Below, piece by piece: positions 45,714 to 56,333 of a stretch of 64,000 bases of DNA; position 1 is the stretch's first letter; each line of letters opens with the position of its first letter. The translations under genes and the position numbers were made by a program. A model generated the notes under the pieces. It was not told the origin of the DNA and made no database searches. It saw nothing but the letters and a program-made list of their open reading frames with translations. Source of the stretch: Amphiura filiformis (taxonomy: Eukaryota > Echinodermata > Ophiuroidea > Amphilepidida > Amphiuridae); the NCBI RefSeq assembly GCF_039555335.1, contig NC_092640.1, positions 36,698,784 through 36,762,783 on the forward strand. Reading direction: 5' to 3'.

Positions 45714-47516
45714 TTACACGAGTCCAAGGGTATAAAATGGAGCCTGGTACCAAGGGTGATTCCGCTGCTGGGGCGTTGGCACTGGTATCTGTGAGTAAGG
45801 AGACCCATTCGGTGGAACCATCTGTGGAGGATATTCAGACTGGTGATACGCAGCTGGTAGATGCTGGTTCGTTACCCACTGGTTTCCAATACAAGGGGGC
45901 TGCTGATGTTGCTGGTATGTTGCTGGTGGTTCTTGGTTCGTAACTGGTTGGTATTGCACTGACTGGTTTTCAACAGGAGGGGGTTGTGTAGCATGTTGGT
46001 ATGGAAGTGACATGCTTTGGTGTTTCTCCCACTGGGTTTCAATTGGTGCTGGTTGCTGGTATTCTTGTATGAGATTGAGATGGCCTTGTGTGGTGGGCCA
46101 AATTGGTGCTCCAAGGTTGTTATACGATAGAGTCTGAGGTGGTTGGCGCTGACGGGTCGATCTTCTAAGGGCTTGATCTGCTTCTCTTTCAACTGAACTT
46201 GACATGTCAGATCCTGAGTTTCCAGCTGGAGATGCTTGTAGGGCAGGTGGACTCCTGAGTGTAGTCTGGGGAGCAGATGAGTCTTTTGGTTGTGAAGCAA
46301 GAGGTGCTTCCGATACTTGGTGGGTAGTGGGTGCATGCTGTTTTACTTCTAAAACTGGATTGATCACTTCAGGTGGCTCTGCATTTGCTGTGGCCCCTAA
46401 GTGATCGTCAATGGCTGGAGAGTTTGAAGTAGAACTTGTTTGAAGTGTGGCTGGAGGATCGTGGCTAGTTCGTTCTGGGTCAGGTCTGTCAGCTATTACT
46501 TCATGTGAGATGCTACCAGCTATCTCAGCTTTGTTAGAGTCAGCATCACTGTGGTGAGATTGTTCACTATTTTCAGTGGAAGTATTTGCGGCTGGCTCTT
46601 CTGAGGGTGTCTCAGTTGTTACTCCATCCTTTGATGAGGTTGCTTGGTGCTGTTTCATTGTAGGACTTGTACTGGGAGATCTGCCTGGGACACTGCGTGG
46701 CTGTGGAATGTTGCGGGACAACTCCTCCATTTCTGATTCTGAATTGGACTTATTACCATCTGCATGGTGTGAACGGGTCCTCATGGCGACTGTGTTTGGC
46801 TTTGGTGGTGATGAGGTGCTTCTTTGTGGTTTCTTCTTTACTTCACGTAGTACATTTGCATGTTCTTTGGGCAAGTAGTCACAAGGAAGGAGCATGTTTC
46901 GATGGACTACTTGAGTTCGGCCTTGACCATTCTCTGGCTTCACTGTGTAAGCTGGTATTTCTGGGCCCATCTTCTGGATAATAACATGAACTTGCTCTTG
47001 CCAATAAGCTTTTAACTTGCCTGGTCCTCCTGGAGAGGCAGCATTGCGAATCAGTACTCTGTCTCCTGGCATCAGCAAGTTACCGTTGATTTTCCGACCA
47101 TAGTTGTCCTTCCCACGTCGGCCGGTCTGCTTAGCATGCTTTGAAGCAATGTCATAGGCTTCTGTCATTTCCTTCCTCCATCTCTCTGCATAGGAATGGT
47201 GTGTCACCTGTCCTTCTGCATCATTCTTTATGCCAAAAGCAATATCTATCAGAAGCCTCGGTGATCTTCCGAACAGCAAGAAGAAGGGTGAATATCCAGT
47301 TGCATCGTTGCGAGTGCAGTTATAAGCGTGAACCATCTTGTTGAGCGACTCTTTCCAGGTATACGTCTGCCGCTCTGGTAATGTACGAAGCATAGCCAGC
47401 AGGGTGCGATTGAACCTTTCTGCTTTGCCATTCCCCTGTGGATGATAAGGTGTAGTTCTGGATCCTTTGACTCCGGACATCTTCTGGAGATGCGAAAACA
47501 ACTTGACATTTTCCAC
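45714..47516 (-). CDS. Ty3/gypsy integrase C-terminal half with long tail, open
   Basis: 600 codons without a break. The N-terminal ~100 residues hold the end of the integrase core: 'SRTTPYHPQGNGKAERFNRT' carries the last acidic catalytic residue (E of ERFN), and 'GYSPFFLLFGRSPRLLID' follows. The earlier core aspartates and the HHCC finger are missing. A GPY/F-like module comes next (MPGDRVLIRN…GPGKLKAYW). The rest (~370 residues) is Ser/Pro/Gln-rich with an RRSTRQRQPP motif near residue 450, as in 412-type integrase tails. The first codons come from LTR sequence, and the GTG start is only the edge of the open frame, which continues upstream into the LTR remnant. It cannot be a working integrase. 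Confidence 0.85.
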   Translation of the reverse strand: MENVKLFSHLQKMSGVKGSRTTPYHPQGNGKAERFNRTLLAMLRTLPERQTYTWKESLNKMVHAYNCTRNDATGYSPFFLLFGRSPRLLIDIAFGIKNDAEGQVTHHSYAERWRKEMTEAYDIASKHAKQTGRRGKDNYGRKINGNLLMPGDRVLIRNAASPGGPGKLKAYWQEQVHVIIQKMGPEIPAYTVKPENGQGRTQVVHRNMLLPCDYLPKEHANVLREVKKKPQRSTSSPPKPNTVAMRTRSHHADGNKSNSESEMEELSRNIPQPRSVPGRSPSTSPTMKQHQATSSKDGVTTETPSEEPAANTSTENSEQSHHSDADSNKAEIAGSISHEVIADRPDPERTSHDPPATLQTSSTSNSPAIDDHLGATANAEPPEVINPVLEVKQHAPTTHQVSEAPLASQPKDSSAPQTTLRSPPALQASPAGNSGSDMSSSVEREADQALRRSTRQRQPPQTLSYNNLGAPIWPTTQGHLNLIQEYQQPAPIETQWEKHQSMSLPYQHATQPPPVENQSVQYQPVTNQEPPATYQQHQQPPCIGNQWVTNQHLPAAYHQSEYPPQMVPPNGSPYSQIPVPTPQQRNHPWYQAPFYTLGLV

Positions 47517-47541
47517 TGAGGGTAGCTCTAGGCCTATAACA
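47505..47541 (-). repeat. 5' LTR remnant (37 bases)
   Basis: Identical to 44,677–44,713, the first 37 bases of the 3' LTR. It is joined without spacer to integrase coding sequence and marks the 5' edge of the element. Confidence 0.85.
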
Positions 47542-48939
47542 TATACAGATGCTTCTGAGTCATTTTCAACTTTAATTTCCCCTTATTTACAATATTATTC
47601 ACTTTCACAGCATTTTAAAATGCTTTTTCGGAGATGAAATAAATCCATTTATAACTAGATTGGTGGCGCTATTTAGTTACTGAATATTACTCTGTCAAGC
47701 TTTTAATACAAAAATTCCTTTTGTTTTTTGATGAAATATGTTTATAAAATTTCTTTGTTGCTTGTTACACCTATTCCATCTGTTTTAATGGAAGTATTGA
47801 TTACCTACCCCTTGTCAATTAAGAAATACGATTTTCGATAAATAGCGCCACCTATAGTTTGCATTTTCTTAATAATGAAGCCAATTCTATAATATATACA
47901 TCAAACAAATGCTATTGTAAAGAAATGTACCCGTTTCTCACACTGTCCATGGAGGAGGTTTGGCTACTTCACAGATTGAAAAGGAGTAGACGTACCATAC
48001 ATGAATATAAAACATTCATCAATAATAACTTCATTTAGAGAATGGGCTTTACCGGTGGGTGTATGGGCTATGGATTTTGTTAAGTGTCATTAACTTGTCG
48101 GTAAAATGGATGTGGGATGGAACTTCTTTTGCTATTACTTACTTTGTTTCTTGCTTATGTATGCCTTTTTGTTTGATTATTTTTCTTACTTTCTTACTTT
48201 GTTGTTTCTTACTTTTTTATTTACAATATAAGTCATTTCTCTTTTGGGGATAAAATATAGCTCTGAAAAGGGCAGTTTGGTTTGTCTTTGGTTCACTGTT
48301 TACCGTGCTGCTTTGCCCTCTACCTGGTTGCCTCATTGACGAATACAAGTTTTAGCCCTGGTCCTCATTGGATCAATTGCGTTGTTTACCCTCCTTGTGC
48401 GCCGGATACTTGCGAATGCAGAAGTAATACGTTTGCGAAGATGCTGGTGGCTAGCTGGTGAACCTTGCACATAGTGAATGCGCTCCAAAGCATTATGCTG
48501 TTATCTTTCCATGTCAGTAACCATGTGTTTCATTTTAACCTTTGACATAGCAAAACCTCATTCGTGGACAGAATGGAAAAAAAGGGTTACATTTCTTAAA
48601 AAGACCATATCTTCAAAAATTGTGAGCCGATTGAAATAATAGTTTTGGTTTATTAAAGCTAACATTTAAAAGAAGAGGGCACAATGAGGGTTATGTTTTT
48701 ATTGGGACACCCTGTACAATCGATTTTAATCCTTATTTACTTGTCATGTACTCGAACTTCACTCATGGTGGTCATTGACCAACAATTAGCATAACAAATA
48801 CACAATTACAAAGGTTTCACTTAGAGCAATTTTTGAATTTTAAATATGCCTTCGTACATTTTGTAACGGCGCGGCTTATTTCTCAAAAGGTTTGTAAGGT
48901 GTTGAGATAAGGCAATTCACAACACAAGAGAGGACTTTT

Positions 48940-49200
48940 ATGGCAGAGGTATACTTAAGAACAGAAAGCTTTTTGAAAGTGCAGCGTCAATTTCGGATTC
49001 GTTTCCCGAACTTGAGTGTCCCGCCGATAGCTACCATAACTCTAAAAACGAACAACTTTCACAACTTCGGAAGTGTGACAAATAGATGCAAAGCACGAAG
49101 CGGACGTCCAATAACTGGTCGTTCAGCTGCTAATATTGCAGCTAATCCCAGATTGAGTTCTCGACGCAACAATTTGCCGACCATACCACGAACGCAATAA
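48940..49200 (+). pseudogene. mariner-like transposase N-terminal fragment
   Basis: An 86-codon frame contains 'FLKVQRQFRIRFPNLSVPP', 'FHNFGSVTNRCKARSGRP' and 'AANPRLSSRR'. This is the order of the helix-turn-helix DNA-binding domain found at the start of many mariner-type transposases (…V.R.F….FGSV….SGRP…). The catalytic DDE/D domain is not found before the right TIR at 49,667, so the gene is truncated or decayed. Confidence 0.6.
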
Positions 49201-49667
49201 GTGCAATTCTTTCAATCTTTCTTGTAGATGATATTTCGTAATGACACAAAAATAAGGTCTAAGGTTATAATTGCTTTGCCCATATTTAAAGAGAATTGTT
49301 TTTATATTTTTGCAGCATGAAAGCTGCATATCATGACGAAATATCATAGCTTGACATTTCAATTGTTTATGTTTGATTTATTTGATTGTGTTATTGCTGA
49401 ACAAATGTGTGCGTTCTCATTCTCGATCGAACTCGCTATTGTAAGTGATATGCGAAGCGACAACCAGTTAAGCCTTCGCGTGGACAAAGTTAATTTTGAC
49501 CCTTTGATTTAAAACTAGCGTCACGTTTTTAATTTAATACATTTTTGAATAGTTTTTTCACCAAATACTCTTAAAAAGATGAATATGTGATAACAAATTG
49601 AAGCAGGCTTTTCAATATTGAGATATGAGCCTTTTTAATTGGGTAAAGTTATTTTTGGACCACCCTG

Positions 49668-51357
49668 TAGTACTGTAAACTTTTGAAGCTGTTTCAAGAG
49701 AATAAAAAACAATATATAACTCTGGCAAAATGCCTACAGCGACAGCCAGGCCAGTGGGATGGTAGGAGCCGTATTTATCCAGTTTTAGGCGCATCACTTA
49801 CAAAGTTGTCACATACAATATGTATCAAATGGTATTTTTTTAATAAATACGAAGTCGTGCATGTAAATATTTTATCTTTTTTATTTCCATTTTGCGGTAT
49901 CAGGTTCAAATTGGAGCCTTAGAAACATAATGGTTTATTCTGCTAAGACTTTTAACTCGTTCCCTTCAATATATGAAGATGTTTCAAAACCCCTTACATC
50001 CACTTTTGACTTTTTGAGGAAAAAACAGCATTTTTTAATTGTGCAAGTATTACTTGTTCCATTTGATTCAATTTGGGTTTGGATAAAGTGTTGATGAATA
50101 GAAACTAAATAGTTTTGGTACAATTTTCAAGCCTTCTTATTTATTCTATTATTTCTTAAATATCGCGCCTTTTGTGGATGTAAGGGCTTTTGCAACAAAA
50201 TTAATTTATCCCTTTTCTAGAAACCACCTTTGCAATCAAAGTTGAGCCCATTTTTTTGCACTACTTTATGTAACTTGACTAATGCTTTCAAAATTAATTT
50301 AATTATGAATTTTTAATTAAATCCGGGAAAATGACGTTTTTGAGCATTTCCGAAGCTACAGCTTTCGTCATTTACAATGATTTTTTTTTCAAACATAGTG
50401 ACCCAAAATAGTTCCTTTTGGTTTCAATAGTTAAAGAACATTCAATGCTACTATTATACATCAAGAAATTAGAATTCTATATTCATTTTAAGTTCAGATA
50501 TACGATATCTCCAGAAGGGAAAGTGGTATGAAGGTCAAACAACTACCAAAATGTGAAATTTTTACCCACACTATAATCTCATGTCAATAACTCAATGTAA
50601 GGGCTTTTGCAACAGAGCTCTTCATATTTTACAATGAAATCAATATCTAATATTAAAGACAAACGAACACAGAACATTTATTATACGCCACTAATTTTAG
50701 ATACCTTTATTTGATACAGTTGGCCAAAACAGGTAATAACATACATGTATTAGTGTTCAAAGAGCGTTATATTTGAGTGTATACAAAAAATATGAGAGCA
50801 TAGAAAAATAGCAATAATAATTAAAAAAAACATTAATGATTTTCTTCATGTTATCGATCCTTTCATTATGTTTATCGTAAAACAGGCAATCCAAATTCTA
50901 AATACACCACTGACTGTTGGTGACCGCTGGTCGTGGCCACTTTATTGCATGTAGAGGCCTCCAACCTCAAACTTAAAAGACTGGGGTCGAAAATACATGA
51001 CTAACACTTTGATATGGCAAATCTCTTATGTAGTCGATGGTAGCACTTACGACATTCCAAGTGTACTCTTACCTCGAACTGAGTAATCAATAATCAATTG
51101 CCAATAGATCACTGAATCACTGATTGAATGGAATTCGATGCAATTTGAAAAATTACAAATCCAAACAGATTGCGCGGTATGAAATTTCATATTATATACA
51201 TGTTCCGCTCAACTGATGTGAGCGGTGGCTATCCTTTTTGCACAATTAATGACGCCACAACTTTTCAAATCGCGCCATATTGCATTATTGTTTACACACG
51301 TTTTGTATCATACCGTAGTTTACATGATTCTCCACACATTTGTATCAGTTTAATGCT
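49668..51357. other. intergenic between nest and inverted copy
   Basis: No gene. A possible small TIR element lies at about 49,980–50,195 (TTTCAAAACCCCTTACATCCAC against GTGGATGTAAGGGCTTTTGCAA). A third copy of 'TGTAAGGGCTTTTGCAAC' is near 50,599. Confidence 0.45.
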
Positions 51358-51361
51358 TTAA

Positions 51362-51888
51362 GGTTGGTCTTAACCCTGTAATTATGGAAACTGTCGGGCT
51401 TCATAACTGCCAATTTGTTGATATAAAGTATACAAATTTAGAAGACTTGATCAATGCATTTGCGAGGTCAAATTTAAGCACCCCAAAACGAGTTTTTTGA
51501 CCCACTTCTTTTTCGCGTTCCACGTAACAACAACATTATTGGGCCAATTTTTTTGTATTAATTTTTAAAAACAAGATAAAAAATATCAATTTTTTCTTTT
51601 TTTAATTTTGACCAACTTCACCAAAAATTTTTGGTGCAAATTTCTCAAAGTTGGTCAATGGATGTTCACGATTTTAACACTGAAGATCCATTACTTTTTT
51701 TAAAAATAAATTTAAAAAATGGCCCAATAAGTTTTTTTATGTTGAACGAAAAAAGTCCTTTTGGGGGGGGGGGGATTTTGACCTCACCGATGAATTCATC
51801 CAGTCTTTGCTATTCTAAATTTGTATAATTTTATACACTTTAGACCAACAATTGAGCAGTTTCTATAATTCTAGAGTTAATACCAACC
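51362..51888. mobile_element. piggyBac-type MITE, 527 bp
   Basis: TTAA lies on both sides (51,358–51,361; 51,889–51,892). Inverted ends GGTTGGTCTTAACCCTGTAATTATGG… continue as long imperfect arms of about 250 bases, with the centre near 51,625. TTAA duplications are the piggyBac hallmark. It has no coding capacity and contains a G12 run (51,764–51,775). Confidence 0.85.
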
Positions 51889-52061
51889 TTAAGTTAATTG
51901 TGTTCAACGATGACCACTCTAAGTAGTAAAAAGTTTCTTATTTTACGTCTCCCGTTCAGTTTTCATGGTTCTTGAGAATTGATGGCCCTGATCTGTAATT
52001 GAGACCATGATTACTATTATATGAGGTAAGATTTCAAGACATCCATAATGACAACTTGGTT

Positions 52062-52167
52062 CTACCATATCACACATTTGTCTTCGGCAGGCGGGTTCAT
52101 GTAGGTGTCGTCTGGGCAGTTGTAAACTTTTGGCCAATCAAATGAGTTGTGGGAAGGCCCGATTACT
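52062..52167 (-). CDS. second M13 peptidase: last exon (inverted paralog)
   Basis: 106 bases, the same length as exon 21 of the plus-strand gene, open, with acceptor ttcgcag and TAG stop. It encodes the same C-terminus ending CVIW; AYNCP has become VYNCP. It is the 3' end of a minus-strand gene whose other exons would lie beyond the right edge of the window, or of a partial copy. Confidence 0.85.
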
Positions 52168-53370
52168 CTGCGAAGAATGGGGAGAAAAGTACGATTATTT
52201 TAAATGTCAAGTTTTGGCTGTTTAAAAAACCCAAGTGATTAGTTTTTATTATTTTGTTCCAGCTATGATGTTAGTAGTTAATGTCTATCTTGCTTCTACT
52301 TATTATTAACGTCCTTGGAAAACGTTTTAAGGACTTAACTTGAAAAGAAACAGAATATTACGCATATTAATGTGAAGATATTCCAGGAAAAGAAATCATA
52401 TTTAAAAAAGGTTACAGTTTATTGATCATATTGATCATAATACATTTCAGAAATAGTACAAAACAAATCAAATTACACCGTAGACCAGTCACTTATAAAA
52501 GTCGTAAAAGTGCACACTAGTAAATAGGAATCTCGTATACCGTTTGGAAGAAAAAATCAGTGTTTTAAACGAGGAAAATTGAAAAGGCTTAAAACCCAAC
52601 TATTAGGCCCTGATTCACATTCAATCCTGATTTAGACATGGGAATGAAATTTTCTATGAAAAATTCGCAGCTTATGACGTTTTATGAAGATCTGGCTAAG
52701 CTTTCAAATATATTGCATTTCAGAAACACCATACTATTTTCAAGCTGACGTAAGCTGTATGGCGTATAGGGTGATCTAGTCGGCAATTTCGACTGTTTTC
52801 TCTGCACTGGCTATCTTTATCGGACCGTCAACTTGCAGACAGTGTACGTTTTAAAAGAGTTGAGTTGCTCTCATATCAAGAAAATGATGTTTCCCTGGCC
52901 CTGGTTGTACAGAAAGTCAATGGGAATATTTACCGATGTTCACTCGTAGGTATGCGCTTGAACAAAAACGCTAATCCTCGATTTTGTCCATGAAGTCCAT
53001 ATCCTCGCTAAATCGGACACATCAATCGCGATTCATGGGGGGAGGGGCTATTTGAAATCTAGTTCTCGTTAAGGGTGTTTTTGTTGGTATAAGCAAATAT
53101 GACAAAATGTTCAAGTCTTGTTTTTAATAAGCTTTGAGGAACTCAGATAGTTATGGCAACTTTTACAGTAAGTTTAAATATTTGTTATATGAATACTAGG
53201 CCTATTGGATTTGCCTGGGACATTTTTGTATGAATGTTTTAGGAAAGTTTTGAAATCATGAAACATTATTGATTTTCAAAAATAATTCGGTAGAAATCGT
53301 CTCTAAACTACGTAAAAAGGAGCAATTTCCGTATTCTACGTAAGATCATGTTTCCACAGCATAAAATAAT

Positions 53371-53890
53371 TGTTGTGACGATAATTCAGTCAATAATTGA
53401 TTATTGATCATAGGGCAGAAAGTCATGAATAACCATTCATCAAGTGAACGTTTTTATATCCAATTCTGTGCATCAATTGCATTGAGTGAAGCAAGGATTT
53501 GTTTCTCCGTTAATAAATTCGTCACTCCTTGCTAGCCCTGCGACTGATGCACATCTACTCAACTTTGGTTCACGATGGATAGTTAGACTGGTAACATGAT
53601 GACGATTCTAATGTCATCATGTCTTGCACGTGTTTCATATTAAATTATACTACTTATGTGATGTAACTCTGGTAAGGTTTTATATTAATTCATACATACA
53701 TATTATTTTGATCAGTTTATCTGATAATGTAAATTCCTAATAAATTCTATGATACGTAATTTCTGTTTCATCTTGTTCATTTAGAGATTGTCATTCCCGT
53801 TTCCGTTCATTCCCTCATCCCTTGGGACTCCAAATCTGGTACCCCGCTCTTCCTTCCCATGACTAATTTCCCAAAATAAAATTCATAATA
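53371..53890 (+). repeat. 5' LTR of the chromodomain gypsy element
   Basis: It starts TGTTGTGACGATAATTCAGT. A polyadenylation-like AATAAA is at 53,739 and the sequence ends …AAAATTCATAATA. The last base is uncertain because TA-rich sequence overlaps the target duplication. Confidence 0.9.
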
Positions 53891-53906
53891 CATGGTGGAG
53901 AATCCT
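53891..53906 (+). other. primer-binding site (putative)
   Basis: TGGTGGAGAATCC begins two bases after the LTR. The leading TGG matches a tRNA 3' CCA end. I do not assign the tRNA. Confidence 0.5.
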
Positions 53907-54723
53907 TTCTGTCAATCATTTTTATGTTATTTGGAGTCCCGTTTGCATTTTGTTCATTTCTCGCATACATTTGCACACATTATATATACAAGGGTATTTT
54001 GAGTTACATGACAGCATTTCATTATTTTTCGTCACAAGAATGGACAGCTTGGTTAGCAAGGAGGCCGTGTATTGCACGTAAAACATGTAAGTCTTGTTGT
54101 TTTGTCTTATTTATCGTTTATGGCAGACTAGAATTTGTTTTATTATGTATTGGCGAGCTGGCAAAACTATTGTACATGCATTGTGATCAAGCAGACATTT
54201 AGGCCTCTTCTGAAATTATTGATGATATACTGTTTGGAGTCAATCCTATTGATCGACACACACTGATTTACCTTTGTTATATTGTTATCATTGATTTGAG
54301 ATACATGCAGTAATTCTTTAAAATTGAATAGGGCGCGTGATACTAGAACAAATTTCTAAGCGCCTCGTTTATTTCTATTCAATGAAACATTGGTTCATCG
54401 TCCTATGGACTTAGAATATTTTTGCAGTCATTTATTTTTGCAATCCATTACTGTTTGGACTTTGAAAATTTTCCGTAGCGAAATATTTGTTTCATTCTTT
54501 ACTGTCTGGACTTTTCAAATCGTTACGCGTCTGGACTTAGTTTATTTTCATTGATCATATCCAAACTGTCAGCTCTATTCAATGTTCAAACGGGAAATTC
54601 TCTGCGTATGTTGTGAGTAATATATTATAAACAATTTTATATTGTATGTGATCCGATGATCACCGTGTATTATTTTATCATGTTCTCTGGTTATATGATA
54701 TGATTGTGTGTATTTGTTAACAT

Positions 54724-55587
54724 ATGGGTGATAATGATGTAAAAGAGGAGTCTCAAAGTGATCATAGTAATTCAGATAGTGACAGTGATACCGATAGTAT
54801 TGTAGAGTATTCAAACATGTCTTTCAAATATGACATGCGTGGTTTTGGTCTCAAATATTCAGGGGGTCCAAAGGATGATCTTGATGCTTTTATTCGCGAA
54901 TTCAAGAATTATGCGCAGTTGAGAGATTATACTGATGATAAATCCCTCTTGGCTTTAAATGCAGTCATTGATGGTCACGCTAGCGTTTATTTGGAAAGAA
55001 TTGGGGAGTTTGACAAAAATACTGTTGATAAAATACAAAAGTTACTCAAGGATCACTTTGAAGGTCAATCGTGGTTATGGGGCATTGAGTCGCAATTGTT
55101 AACCCGTCGTCAAAAGGTGTCCGAATCCCTTGATGACTATGCCTCTGATATTATGTTGCGGGGAAGGCAGGCAAAGAAGACAGACGCTGAGCTTATGTCA
55201 ATTTTCATTCGAAATTTATTGCCAAAGGTGCGGGCTTTTGTATTTTCGAAACAGCCCGAATCATTCACGGCTGCCCTTGCGGTTTCCGTTGAGCGTACGG
55301 TAAATGAGCCTGCAAATGAGTCTCTTATTTCACATCATGACAAATCTAAACAGTCGCCTGTCTCCTCTGTTGATCCTACAACTTCGGCCTTAGACAAAAT
55401 CACTGGTTTGGTGGCAAATATTTCTTCAAGATTGGAAAATGTAGAGAAAAATGTAAATACCACTCCAAATCCCAGTAGAAATTCTAGGCCTACTAGGTCA
55501 ATTGTATGTTTCCGTTGTGGCTATACAGGTCACAAATGGAGGAATTGTTATGCACGTAAAGGCATAGACGGTAAACAGTTAAACTAA
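54724..55587 (+). CDS. gypsy Gag
   Basis: 287 codons. The N-terminus is acidic and Ser-rich. A retrotransposon-gag domain follows (about residues 45–190, 'DAFIREFKNYAQLRDYTDDK…ERI…VSESLDDYASDI'), then a single CCHC knuckle CFRCGYTGHKWRNC near the C-terminus. The TAA stop (55,585–55,587) directly follows GTTAAAC, and the protease frame lies at -1, so a frameshift signal or a lost base may link them. Confidence 0.85.
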   Translation: MGDNDVKEESQSDHSNSDSDSDTDSIVEYSNMSFKYDMRGFGLKYSGGPKDDLDAFIREFKNYAQLRDYTDDKSLLALNAVIDGHASVYLERIGEFDKNTVDKIQKLLKDHFEGQSWLWGIESQLLTRRQKVSESLDDYASDIMLRGRQAKKTDAELMSIFIRNLLPKVRAFVFSKQPESFTAALAVSVERTVNEPANESLISHHDKSKQSPVSSVDPTTSALDKITGLVANISSRLENVEKNVNTTPNPSRNSRPTRSIVCFRCGYTGHKWRNCYARKGIDGKQLN

Positions 55588-55589
55588 CA

Positions 55590-56333
55590 TCCCCATTTGC
55601 CAAGTTTGAAGGGAAATATGTTGGGAAACATGCAAGTGGGGAAGACAGAAATTCTTCTCAACATGAACGTAAATCAAGAGTAAAACAAAAATGTGATAAT
55701 GCGCGCTCAGTCCGCCCACCTTCACCAAGTCCAGAACGATCGCGTAGACAATCAAAATCTTCCAGGCATGACCGCAAGATCGATATTAAATTATCTGAGT
55801 GGAATACCATCTCAGCATCTATTCAAAACAGATCAGTTCAATGTCTGGTAGATACTGGTGCGTCAATAAATTTAATTGATTATGATTGGCTAATTGCAAA
55901 TTTGCCTATGGGTTCTTAGAAAATGGAACAATCGCGTATAAGTCTAGCTCGAGCAGCAAACGGTAGTGATATGCATATTGCTGGTTTTGTAACCCTTCCA
56001 TTGTCAATAGATGGTAGTATTTTTGTCACACCTTTGAATGTCGCTCATAACCTTTCTGAGACTGTTATTTTGGGATCCATGTTTTTAAGGAAACACGGTG
56101 CTGTGATTAATTGTGCGACAGACACGCTTACTCTAAACAAAAAGAGCCAAATTCGTGTTCTTGAAAAACAAGAAATCCCTCCGCACACTCAATCAATTGT
56201 TCGCGCCAAACTTTCCAATAAATTGCCGGTAAATTCTATAGGCCTTTGTCAAGGTGGAAGACGCATTACAGCGCTAGGTGTTTTAGTTGCAAACACTACA
56301 TCAAGTGTTATCGACAATGTGCGCACTTATTAG
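55590..56333 (+). CDS. gypsy aspartic protease region, one in-frame stop
   Basis: Open from the gag end in the -1 frame. A basic Ser/Arg-rich linker leads to the catalytic DTGA (55,851–55,862, in CLVDTGASINLI). An in-frame TAG at 55,917–55,919 is followed by more protease-like sequence (…VILGSMFL…). The frame is lost near a TT at 56,327–56,328, consistent with one missing base before the RT frame. Confidence 0.75.

Larger units (their letters stand above)
44468..47541 (-). mobile_element. 412-like Ty3/gypsy element with large internal deletion (inner level)
   Basis: Minus-strand element flanked by a 4-bp duplication TATA (44,464–44,467; 47,542–47,545). It has a complete 246-bp 3' LTR preceded by a purine tract, and half of the integrase with a long tail. 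At the 5' end only the first ~37 bases of the LTR are left, joined directly to mid-integrase. Gag, protease, RT, RNase H and the first part of integrase are gone. Confidence 0.85.
44214..48714. mobile_element. TA-flanked DNA transposon (middle level of the nest)
   Basis: Inverted ends CAGGGTGTTCCAATAAAAC at 44,214 and its partner GTTTTTATTGGGACACCCTG ending 48,714, with further pairing through AACCCTCGTTGCGCCCTC. It has TA duplications (44,212–44,213; 48,715–48,716), as for Tc1/mariner elements. Without the gypsy insertion it is about 1.4 kb. I recognise no transposase in what remains (44,214–44,463 and 47,546–48,714), so it is decayed or non-autonomous. Confidence 0.8.
43929..49667 (+). mobile_element. 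mariner-like element (outer level of a nest)
   Basis: Terminal inverted repeats CAGTGTGGTCCAAAAACAAC (left) and GTTATTTTTGGACCACCCTG (right) match over about 30 bases with changes and are flanked by TA on both sides. Removing the inner insertion (44,214–48,714) leaves about 1.24 kb, the normal size of a mariner. A transposase N-terminal remnant lies at 48,940–49,200. Confidence 0.8.

Noticed and set aside
46576-46981. Plus-strand frames of about 100 codons
   Set aside because: They are antisense to the low-complexity integrase tail.
48059-48253. 64-codon hydrophobic frame in the inner transposon as a transposase
   Set aside because: T-rich composition only; no DDE motif or DNA-binding domain.
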